Below are positions 44,609 through 54,101 of a stretch of 64,000 nt of DNA, piece by piece. The notes under the pieces were generated by a model. It saw nothing but the letters and a program-made list of their open reading frames with translations. It did no database searches and was not told where the DNA came from. Numbering within the stretch: the first letter of the stretch is position 1; each line of letters opens with the position of its first letter. Source of the DNA: CAVRXQ01 sp963725215 (GTDB taxonomy: Bacteria > Actinomycetota > Acidimicrobiia > Acidimicrobiales > Bog-793); NCBI GenBank assembly GCA_963725215.1, contig CAVRXQ010000002.1, positions 558,001-622,000 of the forward strand. Reading direction: 5' to 3'. The translations under genes and the position numbers were made by a program.

Positions 44609-45610
44609 ATGTGTGGCCCGGGTGCAGGAAGAGATGCCCGGAGCCGAGCCCGTCGACAGGATGCGAGCCTTCGCTGGATCCCGGCGCTCTCGTTGGCAAC
44701 GGTGGTCGCGACCTATTGCCTTGTCGTGCTCGGCAGTACCGTCCGTGTGACCAACTCGGGCATGGGCTGCCGGGGTTGGCCGCTGTGCTCCGGGCAAGTT
44801 GGTCCGATCGCCCAATTCCACCCGTTCCTGGAGCAATCCCACCGCTATCTCGTGACGCTCGTGACCGTCTTGATCCTTGTGCTCGCCGCGCTCGTCTGGA
44901 GGATCGGTCCGAAGGCTCGGCATGTGCGGGGACCGGCGCTCGTGTGCGTGGGGGTGATAGCAGTGCAGATCGTGCTCGGTTCTATCACGGTGATCACCAA
45001 CAACGCACCGGTCACTGTCGCCCTTCACCTCGCGGTTGGGTTGGTGTTCCTCGGAGTTGTGACGACGACCGCGGTCGCGTCCTTCATCGTGCCCGCGCAG
45101 TCGCGGTCACTGCTTCACGAACCGAACCGCCTCGCCTGGGTTGCTGTCGCCGGGTTGTTCTTCGTGCTCATTTCCGGTTCGCTCGTGGTCGACGGGGGAG
45201 CTCAGTCGGCGTGTAAGTCATGGCCAGCGTGCTTCGGAAGTCGAGCATCCGGGGGACTCGTCGCGCTCCAGCTCGCCCATCGTTCGATGGTCCTGATCGG
45301 CGGGGCACTCGTTGTCGTATACCTCGCTGCACTCCTTCGCAAAGGGAGTGTCAATCACGCGCAGCGCTTATTCGCGGTGAGCGGGCTTGTGTTGCTTACA
45401 ATCCAGGTCGCTGTCGGAGCATTCGACGCGCTACTCGGTTCGCCAGCGGCTCTGGCGGATGTACATCTCGCCTTGGCGTCGGCACTGTGGGCTCTTGTCG
45501 TCGCGGTTGTCGCCCTGTCCGCGAAGAGCAGCAAGGACCGCACCGCTCTTGTCGGTTGTCGCGACGTCGAGAGGACGGTCTTGGCGACCGCTGGTCGCGA
45601 GGACTGTTGA
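44609..45610 (+). CDS. ctaA: Heme A synthase-like membrane protein (CtaA/COX15)
   Basis: Integral membrane protein of 333 residues with about eight helices in two similar halves. It has TNSGMGCRGWPLCSGQVGP with paired Cys, FLEQSHRYLVTLVTV (His ligand), ALHLAVGLVFLG, then SACKSWPACFG, LQLAHRSMVLIG and ADVHLALASALWALV. These match CtaA, which oxidises heme O to heme A for cytochrome oxidase. ctaB and oxidase genes are not in the window. The exact start is uncertain. Confidence 0.85.
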   Translation: MCGPGAGRDARSRARRQDASLRWIPALSLATVVATYCLVVLGSTVRVTNSGMGCRGWPLCSGQVGPIAQFHPFLEQSHRYLVTLVTVLILVLAALVWRIGPKARHVRGPALVCVGVIAVQIVLGSITVITNNAPVTVALHLAVGLVFLGVVTTTAVASFIVPAQSRSLLHEPNRLAWVAVAGLFFVLISGSLVVDGGAQSACKSWPACFGSRASGGLVALQLAHRSMVLIGGALVVVYLAALLRKGSVNHAQRLFAVSGLVLLTIQVAVGAFDALLGSPAALADVHLALASALWALVVAVVALSAKSSKDRTALVGCRDVERTVLATAGREDC

Positions 45611-45651
45611 GAGCACGTCCTTTGCTGTCGCGCTTGCGTGGCACCGATTCA

Positions 45652-46491
45652 ATGCACGGCACTCAGGGTTCGTCCCTATTTGAAAGCCATAGGGCATTGG
45701 CGCGAGCGGAGGTCAGACTCCACTCGGTACGCGAACATGTCGACCAGGTATCGACGTGGCTCGGCGAGTGGTGGTCCCCGAAGGCGATCGCCGGCCGATT
45801 GCGCCTCGAGTTCCCACACGATCCGATGATGTGGGTGAGCCACGAGACCATCTACTTGAGCCTCTATGTGCAAGGGCGCGGAGAGCTGCGACGAGAGCTC
45901 GCGAGGTGTCTCCGCACTGGTCGAGCCCAGCGCCGCTCCCGCGGCCGGCAGCGAGCCGGGGGACGGTTGCCGAACATGGTGATGATCTCGGAACGCCCGC
46001 CCGAGGTCGCCGACCGCGCCGTCCCCGGACACTGGGAAGGCGACCTCATCATCGGGAAGGACAGCGCCTCTGCTGTTGGCACCCTCGTCGAACGTTCGAC
46101 GCGCTACGTGATGCTCCTGCATCTCCCTGAAGGTCGCGACGCCGAGAAAGTCGACGCGGCGATGCGAAGAGCAATCGCCACGCTGCCACGACAGCTCGTC
46201 CGTTCCATCACCTGGGACCAAGGAAAGGAGCTCGCCCTGCACTCGTCCTTCACCATCGACACGGGCATCCAGATCTACTTCTGTGATCCGCACAGTCCCT
46301 GGCAGCGAGGCTCGAACGAGAACACCAATGGGTTGCTTCGGCAATACATGCCGAAAGGAACCGATCTCTCAACTCACTCCGCAGAGGCTCTCGAGCTGAT
46401 CGCACTCAGCCTCAACACCCGCCCACGCGAGACCCTCGGCTATCTGACACCATCAGAGAAGCTTGCTGAGCTTGTTGCGTTGACCGGTTGA
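45652..46491 (+). pseudogene. IS30-family transposase, N-terminally truncated
   Basis: The visible part covers the IS30 middle and DDE core: WWSPKAIAGRLR, VSHETIYLSLYVQGRGELRRELARCLRTGR, PGHWEGDLIIGKD (first Asp), ITWDQGKELALH and SPWQRGSNENTNGLLRQYMPKGTDLS (Glu). The N-terminal helix-turn-helix is absent; the open frame merges with the preceding heme gene region. It is a 5'-deleted remnant abutting the CtaA-like gene, with no clear inverted repeats. Confidence 0.75.
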
Positions 46492-46521
46492 ATCCGCCGT
46501 CTGAACAGCTAGCTTGACTGA

Positions 46522-47697
46522 GTGACACCGCACCTCGTCGTGAACGACGCTGGATCTACTGAGGTCCGTGGTCCGACCCGTTCATTCGACGACCGCCCGC
46601 TTTTGGTGTTCTGGGAAACGACCAAGGCCTGCTTGCTCGCGTGCCGCCACTGTCGGGCGAACTCGCAACGCGATCCCGGTTCGGATGAACTCTCGACTGC
46701 CGAGGGTCTTGCCCTCATCGACGATCTGGCGACGATCGGCAGGCCGCGTCCGATCATGATCCTCACTGGCGGCGACTGCCTGATGCGAAAAGACATCGTC
46801 GCTCTTACAGCTCACGCAAAGCAGATGGACGTTCCGGTTGCTATCGCTCCGTCAACCACGCCAAAACTGACGCCGACGATTTTGTGTCAGTTGCGAGCCC
46901 AGAACGTCAAGACCGCATCGCTGAGTCTCGACGGTGCGACACCGGAAATCCACGAGGCGGTGCGCGGCGTCAACGGCCACTTCGACGCCACCATGCACGC
47001 GATCAACAACTTGAAAGTGCACGGGTACGCCGTTCAGGTCAACACGACGGTGATGAGGCGCAACGTCGGAGAGCTCGCCGACATCGCCTCGCTGATGCAG
47101 CGGAGCGGGGTGAATGCGTGGGAAGTGTTTTTCTTGATCACTACCGGACGCGGTACTCGGGTCGAGGCGACGAGTGCTCGCGAGAATGAGGACATTTGTC
47201 ACTTCCTCGTCGATGCATCGCGGTACGGCTTCACCGTTCGCACCGTCGAAGCGCCGTTCTTCAGAAGAGTCGTCGTCGATCGTCGTCGCATTGGTGACGG
47301 GCCCCCCGAGCACGAGCTCGAACTCGGACCCTTGTACTCACATCTTCGCGACCGCCTCCACGCGCAATTGGGAACACCCACCGCGCCCGTACGCGCCCCG
47401 AGTGCTGCGACTCGCGACGGCAAGGGCGTCATCTTCGTCGCCAACAACGGCGACGTCTTTCCGTCGGGATTTCTACCTCTCCGACTCGGCAGTGTTCGCG
47501 AACAAAGCATTGCGGAGATCTATCGGGATCATCCTCTGTTGCATTCGATCCGGGATGCCAGCTTCGGCGGAAGGTGCGGCACATGTGAGTACGCAGATCT
47601 CTGTGGTGGCTCGCGAGCCCGGGCTTTCGCGGCCACCGGAGACCCGCTTGGAGAGGACCCCGGGTGCATCCGAGCATTCGCCCATGTCGGCCAATAG
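46522..47697 (+). CDS. Radical SAM/SPASM domain enzyme
   Basis: 391-residue iron-sulfur enzyme. The SAM cluster motif is CLLACRHC near residue 40, after VFWETTKA. The C-terminal SPASM-type Cys set is CGTCEYADLCGG... PGC. The overall pattern resembles the heme-biosynthesis-like (NirJ/AhbD) and peptide-modifying groups. No precursor peptide is evident next to it. A start at or near 46522 (GTG) is plausible. It lies between a broken IS30 and a flavoprotein gene; the exact substrate is unknown. Confidence 0.8.
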   Translation: MTPHLVVNDAGSTEVRGPTRSFDDRPLLVFWETTKACLLACRHCRANSQRDPGSDELSTAEGLALIDDLATIGRPRPIMILTGGDCLMRKDIVALTAHAKQMDVPVAIAPSTTPKLTPTILCQLRAQNVKTASLSLDGATPEIHEAVRGVNGHFDATMHAINNLKVHGYAVQVNTTVMRRNVGELADIASLMQRSGVNAWEVFFLITTGRGTRVEATSARENEDICHFLVDASRYGFTVRTVEAPFFRRVVVDRRRIGDGPPEHELELGPLYSHLRDRLHAQLGTPTAPVRAPSAATRDGKGVIFVANNGDVFPSGFLPLRLGSVREQSIAEIYRDHPLLHSIRDASFGGRCGTCEYADLCGGSRARAFAATGDPLGEDPGCIRAFAHVGQ

Positions 47698-47880
47698 TGG
47701 GGCACCTTCGGGGAAAGTCCTACTCTCGACGTCCGAACCCTCGGACACAGATCCCGTATCACGCTCATGTCCAAAGAACCGCCAAACCCGGATCAAATGG
47801 GCCTTTGACATTGAGAGCATTCACACTGTTCCGGCACCAAGCAGACACCTCTCCGGGCGACTCGAACGCAGGTTGGTAGC

Positions 47881-49353
47881 TTGCGGTCGGTGATCGTTCG
47901 AAACGAGCGACTCGCGTCGGACCTGCCGCCGGTAATCCAGGGCGGGATGGGAGTGGCGGTATCGGGATGGCCGCTCGCGCGCGCTGTTGCGACTCTCGGC
48001 CAGCTCGGTGTCGTGTCGGGTACCGCCTTGGAGACGGTCCACGCGCGACGGCTCGGCGACGGCGACCCGGGTGGCCACTTGCGGCGGGCCTACGCCTCCT
48101 TCCCCGAACCCTCTCTGGTGAGGCGGGTGCTTGACCGCTGGTTCGTCGCGGGTGGGCGCCTGCCCGGCGAGCCGTACCGGGCTGTGCCCATGTTCCGACT
48201 CGAGTCCCCGCGGGCGCTTCGCGAGCTGACCGTCCTATCCAACTTCGCCGAGGTGCAACTCGCCAAGTCGGGACACAACGGTCCGATCGGCATCAACTAC
48301 TTAGAAAAGGTCCAGATACCGACTCCCGACGCCCTCTACGGCGCCATGCTCGCGGGCGTCGACTACGTGCTCATGGGGGCGGGGATTCCTTCAGACGTGC
48401 CCCGCCTCCTCAACGATCTGGCCCGCGGCGTGCCGGTCGCCTACCGCGTCACAGTGACCGGCGCGGGACCCGAGGACGGTCACGCCGTGCGCTTCGACCC
48501 TGCACAGTTCGTCCCTCACCCCGCCCGGCTCGTCCGACCGCGCTTCGTCGCCATCGTTTCGTCCAATACCCTGGCCTCGTTCCTCGCAAAGAACGCCGTG
48601 ACGCGCCCCGACGGCTTCGTTGTTGAGTACCACTGTGCCGGTGGCCACAATGCGCCACCGCGCGGCCCCGTCGTTCTCGACGAGCGCGGCCAGCCCGTCT
48701 ACGGACCGCGCGACGAGGTCGATCTCGAACAGATCGCCGCGCTCGGATTGCCGTTCTGGATTGCCGGGGGCGTTGCCTCTCCGGCGAACCTCGTCGAGGC
48801 GCTCGCCGCTGGAGCCGCTGGAGTTCAGGTCGGCACGGCGTTCGCCCTTTGTGCGGAGTCCAGCCTGGCCCCCGAGCTGAAGGACCGGCTTGTCGCCGCG
48901 GCGCGCGCGGGCACGGCTCTAGTCCTAACCGACCCTCGTGTCTCGCCGAGCGGTTATCCGTTCAAGGTCGTCCAGCTCGGCGGCACGCTCTCCGAGTCTG
49001 CCGTCTACATCGGGCGCGAGCGGAGATGCGACGTCGGATTGCTGCGCGCGCCCTACGTACGTGCCGACGGTGGCGTCGGCTACCGGTGCCCGAGCGAGCC
49101 AGTCGGCGCCTACGTGCGAAAAGGCGGCAAACGCGACGACACTGTGGGGCGGAAGTGTCTGTGCAGCGCGCTCCTGGCGACCGTCGGGCTGGCGCAGCTG
49201 CGCGATTCGGGATTCGAACCGCCGATCGTGACGAGCGGCGATGACCTCGCTCGTCTGGTCGGCGTTTTGGGCACGAAGAATAATTGGACGGCCGCCGACG
49301 TCGTCGCGTACCTGCTCGCCGACGCGAGAGACTCGGCGGTGCCCATGCTCTGA
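47881..49353 (+). CDS. Nitronate monooxygenase-like FMN protein
   Basis: 490 residues, longer than the usual 320-380. PPVIQGGMGVAVSGWPLARAVA marks the FMN barrel start, with KSGHNGPIGINYLEK, the histidine-containing VVEYHCAGGHNAPPRGP, WIAGGVASPANLVEALAAGAAGVQVGTAFALC and a C-terminal extension (KRDDTVGRKCLCSALLATVG) carrying several Cys. TTG 47881 or GTG 47890 may start it. Related to 2-nitropropane dioxygenases, but the extension suggests a specialised member. Confidence 0.8.
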   Translation: MRSVIVRNERLASDLPPVIQGGMGVAVSGWPLARAVATLGQLGVVSGTALETVHARRLGDGDPGGHLRRAYASFPEPSLVRRVLDRWFVAGGRLPGEPYRAVPMFRLESPRALRELTVLSNFAEVQLAKSGHNGPIGINYLEKVQIPTPDALYGAMLAGVDYVLMGAGIPSDVPRLLNDLARGVPVAYRVTVTGAGPEDGHAVRFDPAQFVPHPARLVRPRFVAIVSSNTLASFLAKNAVTRPDGFVVEYHCAGGHNAPPRGPVVLDERGQPVYGPRDEVDLEQIAALGLPFWIAGGVASPANLVEALAAGAAGVQVGTAFALCAESSLAPELKDRLVAAARAGTALVLTDPRVSPSGYPFKVVQLGGTLSESAVYIGRERRCDVGLLRAPYVRADGGVGYRCPSEPVGAYVRKGGKRDDTVGRKCLCSALLATVGLAQLRDSGFEPPIVTSGDDLARLVGVLGTKNNWTAADVVAYLLADARDSAVPML

Positions 49354-49555
49354 GCGAGGTTCGCGCCGGTCGCCGTCTCTGCGCCGGTGGGCACGGCCAC
49401 CGCCACGGTTCGTCTCGAAACCCGCTCCGGGATGTCGAACGGGCTTACGTTCCGCTACGGCTGAGCGTGGCCAAGCGCCCTCGCGCTCAACCCATCAGGA
49501 GCTGGAGGAACGCTTCGTCCTTCCGCAGAACGCGAGGCGCGCTCCTCGACGGGCG

Positions 49556-49816
49556 TTACGCGGATCGCACCTGGGGTTGGCCGTCCTCGCTGTTGTCCGA
49601 GGAACGAACTGGAATCGAGACAAGGACGTTGTGTGGCTCCATTGCTTCGTAACGTGAAATGAGCTCCGACGCGCGGGAGGCCGTCGCGCGCTCGGATTCA
49701 ATCACGTGCTCCAATGCGGAGCGCAGCTCCTCGTCGTCTCGCAGCACGTGCACCATTGACCGCGGCTCTCCCAGTTCGCGCGCCCCGAGACGATGACCCC
49801 ATAACCAATTTCTCAT
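49556..49816 (-). CDS. Small hypothetical protein
   Basis: Possible 86-residue protein with a helical core, MVHVLRDDEELRSALEHVIE and SERATASRASELISRYEAM. A purine-rich GGGGGTGGAG stretch precedes the ATG at 49816. No family recognised; could be spurious. Confidence 0.35.
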   Translation of the reverse strand: MRNWLWGHRLGARELGEPRSMVHVLRDDEELRSALEHVIESERATASRASELISRYEAMEPHNVLVSIPVRSSDNSEDGQPQVRSA

Positions 49817-50056
49817 CGCTCCACCCCCTACCGATCCTTATCGTGCGCTTCAACAGGTCACACGTCCAGGGTCATGCGCCCCCGAAGCCACGACGGGGTG
49901 CTCCAGCTCAGAATGGGGACTTCAGCTCAAATCGATTCTGGGCCTTGGGGACGCCCGCGCCCACGACCACGTTCATCACGTCGCGCAAGAGCGCCGCGTC
50001 CGGAGTCGCCCGCAGATCCGAATGACCTCATCGGTGCGTCTCGGGATTGCTGAAGA

Positions 50057-50407
50057 TCAGCAGGTCACGTGGAGGACAGCATTGGTGCCTTCCGAGTCTT
50101 TCTCCAGCAGCGCGATGGCATCGGCGGTTGGCAAGGACACGAGTTCCACGCCGCGCCTCTCGGCTTCTCGCCTCAGCTCCGGGACAAGTGGGAGGGCACC
50201 TTGTGCTCCGGTCCCGACCACGAGACGACGGCAGTCCCACGGGATCTTCTCAGAGAGCGACAGCGGCGTGTGACCATACGCGGAGCGGAGCTGTTTGGAC
50301 GCTTTCTTGTCGCGCTTTCGGATAAGGCCCCTGTCGAGCACCACGTCGTAGTCGTAGGTCTTGCCGTCGATTTGCATCGAGCCGAACTCGAAACTCTCAA
50401 AGTGCAC
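50057..50407 (-). CDS. Mth938-like domain protein
   Basis: 116 residues: FESFEFGSMQIDGKTYDYDVVL, IRKRDKKASKQLRSAYGHTPLSLSE, LVVGTGAQGALPLVPELRREAERRGVELVSLPTADAIALL. This is the Mth938/NDUFAF3-like fold of unknown biochemical role. Complete and of normal length. Confidence 0.8.
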   Translation of the reverse strand: MHFESFEFGSMQIDGKTYDYDVVLDRGLIRKRDKKASKQLRSAYGHTPLSLSEKIPWDCRRLVVGTGAQGALPLVPELRREAERRGVELVSLPTADAIALLEKDSEGTNAVLHVTC

Positions 50408-50867
50408 CGCCTCTCAGTGTCCTCCTAGGCGTGCTCGATGTCCACCCGCCAGGGGCACCGGTGAAGGTCCGCGAGCCGGTCGACTCCTCGCGGCGCGAAT
50501 AGAACCGGACCGCTTTGGTCCGCAGCGGTGAGCACCCAGGTTTGCACGCACCAATTTCGCCGATCGGCGGCGACTGCTCTCCAGCACACGAACTGTCCTT
50601 CCGCTCTGGTCTGGCGTTTTCGAGAGGAAGGCCGCGCGGCGCCCGAGGGGACGTTCGGTATCGAACCCGCGCGCCGTTTCCCACTGACCGGGCCGGCGCG
50701 ACCATCCGTCGCTGTGATCGGACTCGCGTGACCCGAGCACGCTGGCAGGATGGACGAGTGGACGTCGAGGGTTGCGCTCGCTGCGACGAGCGCGGGACCG
50801 CATCGAGTTGGACTGCGCCAAACCGCTCAGCATCGAGGGCCTGGCCGTGCCGATCAGAGGAGTGAAA
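50408..50867. other. Gene-poor stretch before the aminotransferase
   Basis: About 460 bp. Open frames here have Arg/Ser-rich composition typical of non-coding GC-rich DNA; I see no supportable gene, tRNA or hairpin. Confidence 0.4.
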
Positions 50868-52256
50868 GTGGAGGCATCGACGATGAGAAAAAATCGCGGC
50901 GAGGACGACGGCTGGACCGCCCGCGCCGCCAAGCTCTTTGCCACCGAAAAGGCGGCGCTACTCGAGGCAACGCCGCGTTCTCGAGCGCTCTTCGAACGGG
51001 CACGCCAGACGATGCCCCTCGGGGTCGCCTCTTCGTTCCAGGCGATCGACCCGTATCCGATCTACCTCGCGCGCGGTCAGGGCTCCGAGGTGATCGACGT
51101 CGACGGCCGCCACTACGTCGACTTCAACAACGGCCTCGGTGCGATGGCCGTTGGCCACGCCCATCCGGCGGTCGTCGCCGCGATCGAGCGCGCCGCCCGC
51201 ACCGGCACGCACTTCGCCGTCACGACCGAGCGCACCGTGCAGCTCGGAGAGGAACTCTGTCGGCGTTTTCGAATGGAGCGCGTCCGCTTCGGGAACTCCG
51301 GCACCGAGGCGACGATGGACGCGATCCGGGTGGCCCGCGGCGTGACCGGCCGAAACGTGATCTGCAAGATCGAGGGTTCGTATCACGGCCACCACGACAC
51401 GGTGATGTTCTCGGTGACACCGAGCCTCATGCTCATCGAAAAGAGCGTGGCGGGAGATCAGATCCCCGCGTCGAAGGGGATCCCCGCAGAGATGGCTAAG
51501 TGGACCCTCGCACTTCGCTTCAACGACCTCGCCGCGGCCGAGCAGCTCTTCGCCGAGCGCGGCGAGGAGATCGCCTGCCTGATAATCGAACCGGTGATGA
51601 TGAACATCGGTATCGTCCTGCCGAAGCCCGGCTACTTGGAGGGATTGCGCGACCTCTGTCACCGCCACGGCATCGTCCTCATCTTCGACGAAGTGAAGTG
51701 CGGCGCGACGATCGCCGCCGGTGGCGCGACCGAACGCTTCGGCATCCAGCCGGATCTCATCTGCCTCGCCAAGTCGGTCTTCGGCGGACTCCCGGGAAGC
51801 GCCTTCGGCGGCCGGGCCGACCTCATGGATGAGATCGGCAACGGGATCGCCCAGCAGGGGACCTTCAACGGCAACCCCCTCGTCTCCGCCGCTGCCCTCG
51901 CCGCGTTGACCGAGGTCCTCACGCCAGAGGCGTACCGGCGCTTCGACGAGCTCGGCGCCCGGCTCGCGTCGGGCTGCCGCTCGGCGATCACCGAGCACGA
52001 CCTGCCGGCGCACGTCGTCGACCTCGGCTGCAAAGGCTGCATCTCGTACCGGCGTGAGCCGCTTGTCGACTACCGGAGCTTCCTCGAGACGAACGCCGAG
52101 CTCTTCGAGGCTTCGTGGGCGTGGCTCGTCAACCGCGGGATCTTCATGACGCCGGGCAACGAGGAGCAGTGGACGATCTCTGCCCAACACACCGAAGCCG
52201 ACATCGACCGCTTCATCGAGGTGTTCTCCGGCTTCTGCGCGACACTCACTGACTAG
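50868..52256 (+). CDS. Class III aminotransferase, glutamate-semialdehyde aminomutase-like
   Basis: PLP enzyme of 462 residues related to HemL/GSAM and to omega-transaminases. Motifs: VDFNNGLGAMAVGHAHPAVVAA, RFGNSGTEATMDAIRVARG, IEGSYHGHHDTVMF, the aspartate motif LIFDEVKCGATIA, the lysine in LAKSVFGGLPGSAFGG and QGTFNGNPL. GTG 50868 has GGAG upstream; ATG 50883 is the alternative. Distinct from the GabT-like gene at 10 kb. No tetrapyrrole genes adjoin, so the substrate is open. Confidence 0.85.
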   Translation: MEASTMRKNRGEDDGWTARAAKLFATEKAALLEATPRSRALFERARQTMPLGVASSFQAIDPYPIYLARGQGSEVIDVDGRHYVDFNNGLGAMAVGHAHPAVVAAIERAARTGTHFAVTTERTVQLGEELCRRFRMERVRFGNSGTEATMDAIRVARGVTGRNVICKIEGSYHGHHDTVMFSVTPSLMLIEKSVAGDQIPASKGIPAEMAKWTLALRFNDLAAAEQLFAERGEEIACLIIEPVMMNIGIVLPKPGYLEGLRDLCHRHGIVLIFDEVKCGATIAAGGATERFGIQPDLICLAKSVFGGLPGSAFGGRADLMDEIGNGIAQQGTFNGNPLVSAAALAALTEVLTPEAYRRFDELGARLASGCRSAITEHDLPAHVVDLGCKGCISYRREPLVDYRSFLETNAELFEASWAWLVNRGIFMTPGNEEQWTISAQHTEADIDRFIEVFSGFCATLTD

Positions 52257-52722
52257 GGCACCGCCGCGGTGGCAGGCTTCCCTCGTCGCAGGGCGTGGGG
52301 GGTCCACGTCCATCTCGAGGTGACACTTTCATCGCATCGCTGACGGAGCCCTGCCCCTACGGCGCGCCACCAGAGCCACGACGTCTGCCCCGACAGCCGG
52401 GGCCCGGCGTCACATAATGCGCGCCAATTTTCGGGTCGCGGACTAGCTCGAAGGTGCCGTACCGGGGCAGTCGCGAACCCAAAACGTTGATACCGAATAC
52501 CGGGCCGCGTTGGTGACGGACTCCGAGCAGATCGACGGCTACGAGCGCTCCATCGGGCTCGCGATAACACCGAGAGTTTCAAGAGAGCTTCGTAATCGCG
52601 TCCCATAATTCGTCCCATAATCCGGAGAAAACGAGAGCGACGCCGGCGAACCAGGCGAATGAATGTCCAGAAAGGAGCAATCTCCCTGGATGCGAGCGAT
52701 CCTGCTGGACGCCTCCGAACGA
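52257..52722. other. Stretch before the tRNA fragment
   Basis: About 470 bp without an obvious complete gene. A plus-strand open piece near 52493-52610 reads TEYRAALVTDSEQIDGYERS and ends RELRNRVP, possibly the end of a degraded gene. Confidence 0.3.
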
Positions 52723-52766
52723 CCTGCAATGCCCTCTGCACCGGTTCGATTCCGGTCGCCGCCTCC
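52723..52766 (+). repeat. tRNA-Cys 3' half, second putative attachment site
   Basis: Starts CCTGCAATGCCCTCTGCACC and continues with the T-arm GGTTCGATTCC to the acceptor end, here followed by an encoded CCA-like end. It is 40/44 identical to 40129-40172. The 5' half of a tRNA is missing, so it is not a functional gene but an attachment-site copy. An integrase N-terminal fragment begins 136 bp downstream. Confidence 0.7.
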
Positions 52767-52901
52767 AGCGATTTCGTCTATCGTGGCAGGTCAGGGCCGG
52801 TTTTCGATTTGTCCGTCAGGGCCGCGCCTGACCGATCGAGACTCCTGGAATCCCCTGTTTCGCTCCCCACACGCGCCCAGGAAAGCCGATCGAGAAGGAT
52901 T

Positions 52902-53024
52902 TTGGCGGCCGTTGAAAGGCGAAATGGCAAGTACCGGGCGCGCTACCGGGACGCAAACGGACGACAACGTAACCGATTTGGAGCCTCAGGCAAGCGTCGT
53001 ACAGGGTCGACGTCATTCGGTTGA
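52902..53024 (+). pseudogene. Tyrosine integrase N-terminal fragment
   Basis: Reads LAAVERRNGKYRARYRDANGRQRNRFGASGKR, the standard AP2-like arm-binding start of phage integrases, then loses the frame after about 32 residues. AAGGA precedes a TTG start at 52902. Its position just beyond the tRNA 3' half is where an integrase gene of a tRNA-integrating element belongs. Confidence 0.65.
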
Positions 53025-53100
53025 TGATGGGCCGGTCGCAAGGGTGCTGAAGCGATCTGTCCTTTAGTCAGGTCCGCGAGCATCAACAACGACCGTGGAC

Positions 53101-53505
53101 TCAATGCCTTAAACCGGCCCGCTCGTGCGCTTGATTGCCAGGGACCCAGCCACTCCGGTACGCGAGAATGACAGCGGCGAGCTGCGTGCTTACGCCGAGT
53201 TTCGAGAAGATCGAGTGGATCTGGCTGCGGACCGTCGACAGTGACACGAAGTCCCGCTTGCAAATCTCGCGGGCCGTCGCACCCTTCATCAACGCGAACA
53301 GCACCTCTTGTTCACGCGGAGTCAACTGCTCAAAGACCTCAAGACTCATCGTCTCCACCCCACTGATAGGCATCAATGTCGACCAAACGACACCTGGGGT
53401 GGTTTCGCTACTCGCTCCCCCCAAACCCAAGCGACCACACTTACGGGTCGGGGATCCACGCGTCCCAGCCAACTGCACTGCACGTGCTGCCGCAGATGCT
53501 GCCAA
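53101..53505 (-). CDS. LuxR-type HTH protein
   Basis: 134 residues with a C-terminal LuxR/GerE helix-turn-helix: QLTPREQEVLFALMKGATAREICKRDFVSLSTVRSQIHSIFSKLGVSTQLAAVILAYRSG, all key positions kept. No receiver domain precedes it; the first 50 residues look unstructured. Either a stand-alone regulator or the tail of a truncated response regulator. Confidence 0.75.
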   Translation of the reverse strand: MAASAAARAVQLAGTRGSPTRKCGRLGLGGASSETTPGVVWSTLMPISGVETMSLEVFEQLTPREQEVLFALMKGATAREICKRDFVSLSTVRSQIHSIFSKLGVSTQLAAVILAYRSGWVPGNQAHERAGLRH

Positions 53506-54101
53506 GCGTTCCGCTTTTGATCAATGAGTAATCTGCCTCATTCACGCGCAGTGGGCACACCGTCCGCTTCCGTGGTAGAACGCGCATCTACGAGCAAGTA
53601 CGCGCTATCGACGGCGTGCCTTGAGTTCGCCCATTTAGGTGTCGCGCTTTTCCGAGGAATCCTTCGGTTACCCCGTCATCGCGCCGCAGCCGCCTGCCGC
53701 TAAAAGATCGCGAAGACCAAGTGCTTCGCAGTGACCTCGTAATGAAACGTGCGGTAACAACGATCACCTATGCAGCATTGGATTTGACCGGCAGCGATCA
53801 GTCGCTGCCCCGCCCGATTTGAGGAAGTGAGTACTCAACTCACGCGTTTCACGTTTACGAATTTCGATTTGAACAATTCGAGCAGACACAGCGGCGACTG
53901 CGGACGTGACGAGCGGGGTGATGACCCGGAGAGCCACGCGATACGCAGGGTGAATGTTTCGATTTCCTCGGGTTACGACCCGTTCAACGATCTCCCATGC
54001 GGCTGTACCGCTTAATTCTCCGCCCGGACTCGTAACGTGCCACCGGCTCCGGCCGCTGATGCTTCGTATAGGCATCGTTGGCCTCGTAATTCGTTGCAAC
54101 A
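53506..54101. other. Gene-poor stretch
   Basis: About 600 bp. A minus-strand frame near 53764-54000 (ALRVITPLVTSAVAAVSARI) could encode a small membrane peptide but lacks a good start; a repeat-like ATCTGC...CACGC motif sits at about 53530. I do not call a gene here. Confidence 0.3.

Noticed and set aside
46522..49353. RiPP biosynthetic cluster around the radical SAM enzyme
   Set aside because: No short precursor-like gene, leader-binding domain or peptidase is visible next to it.
52690..52766. Second complete tRNA-Cys gene
   Set aside because: Only the part from the anticodon loop to the 3' end matches; upstream bases cannot form the acceptor, D-arm or anticodon stem.
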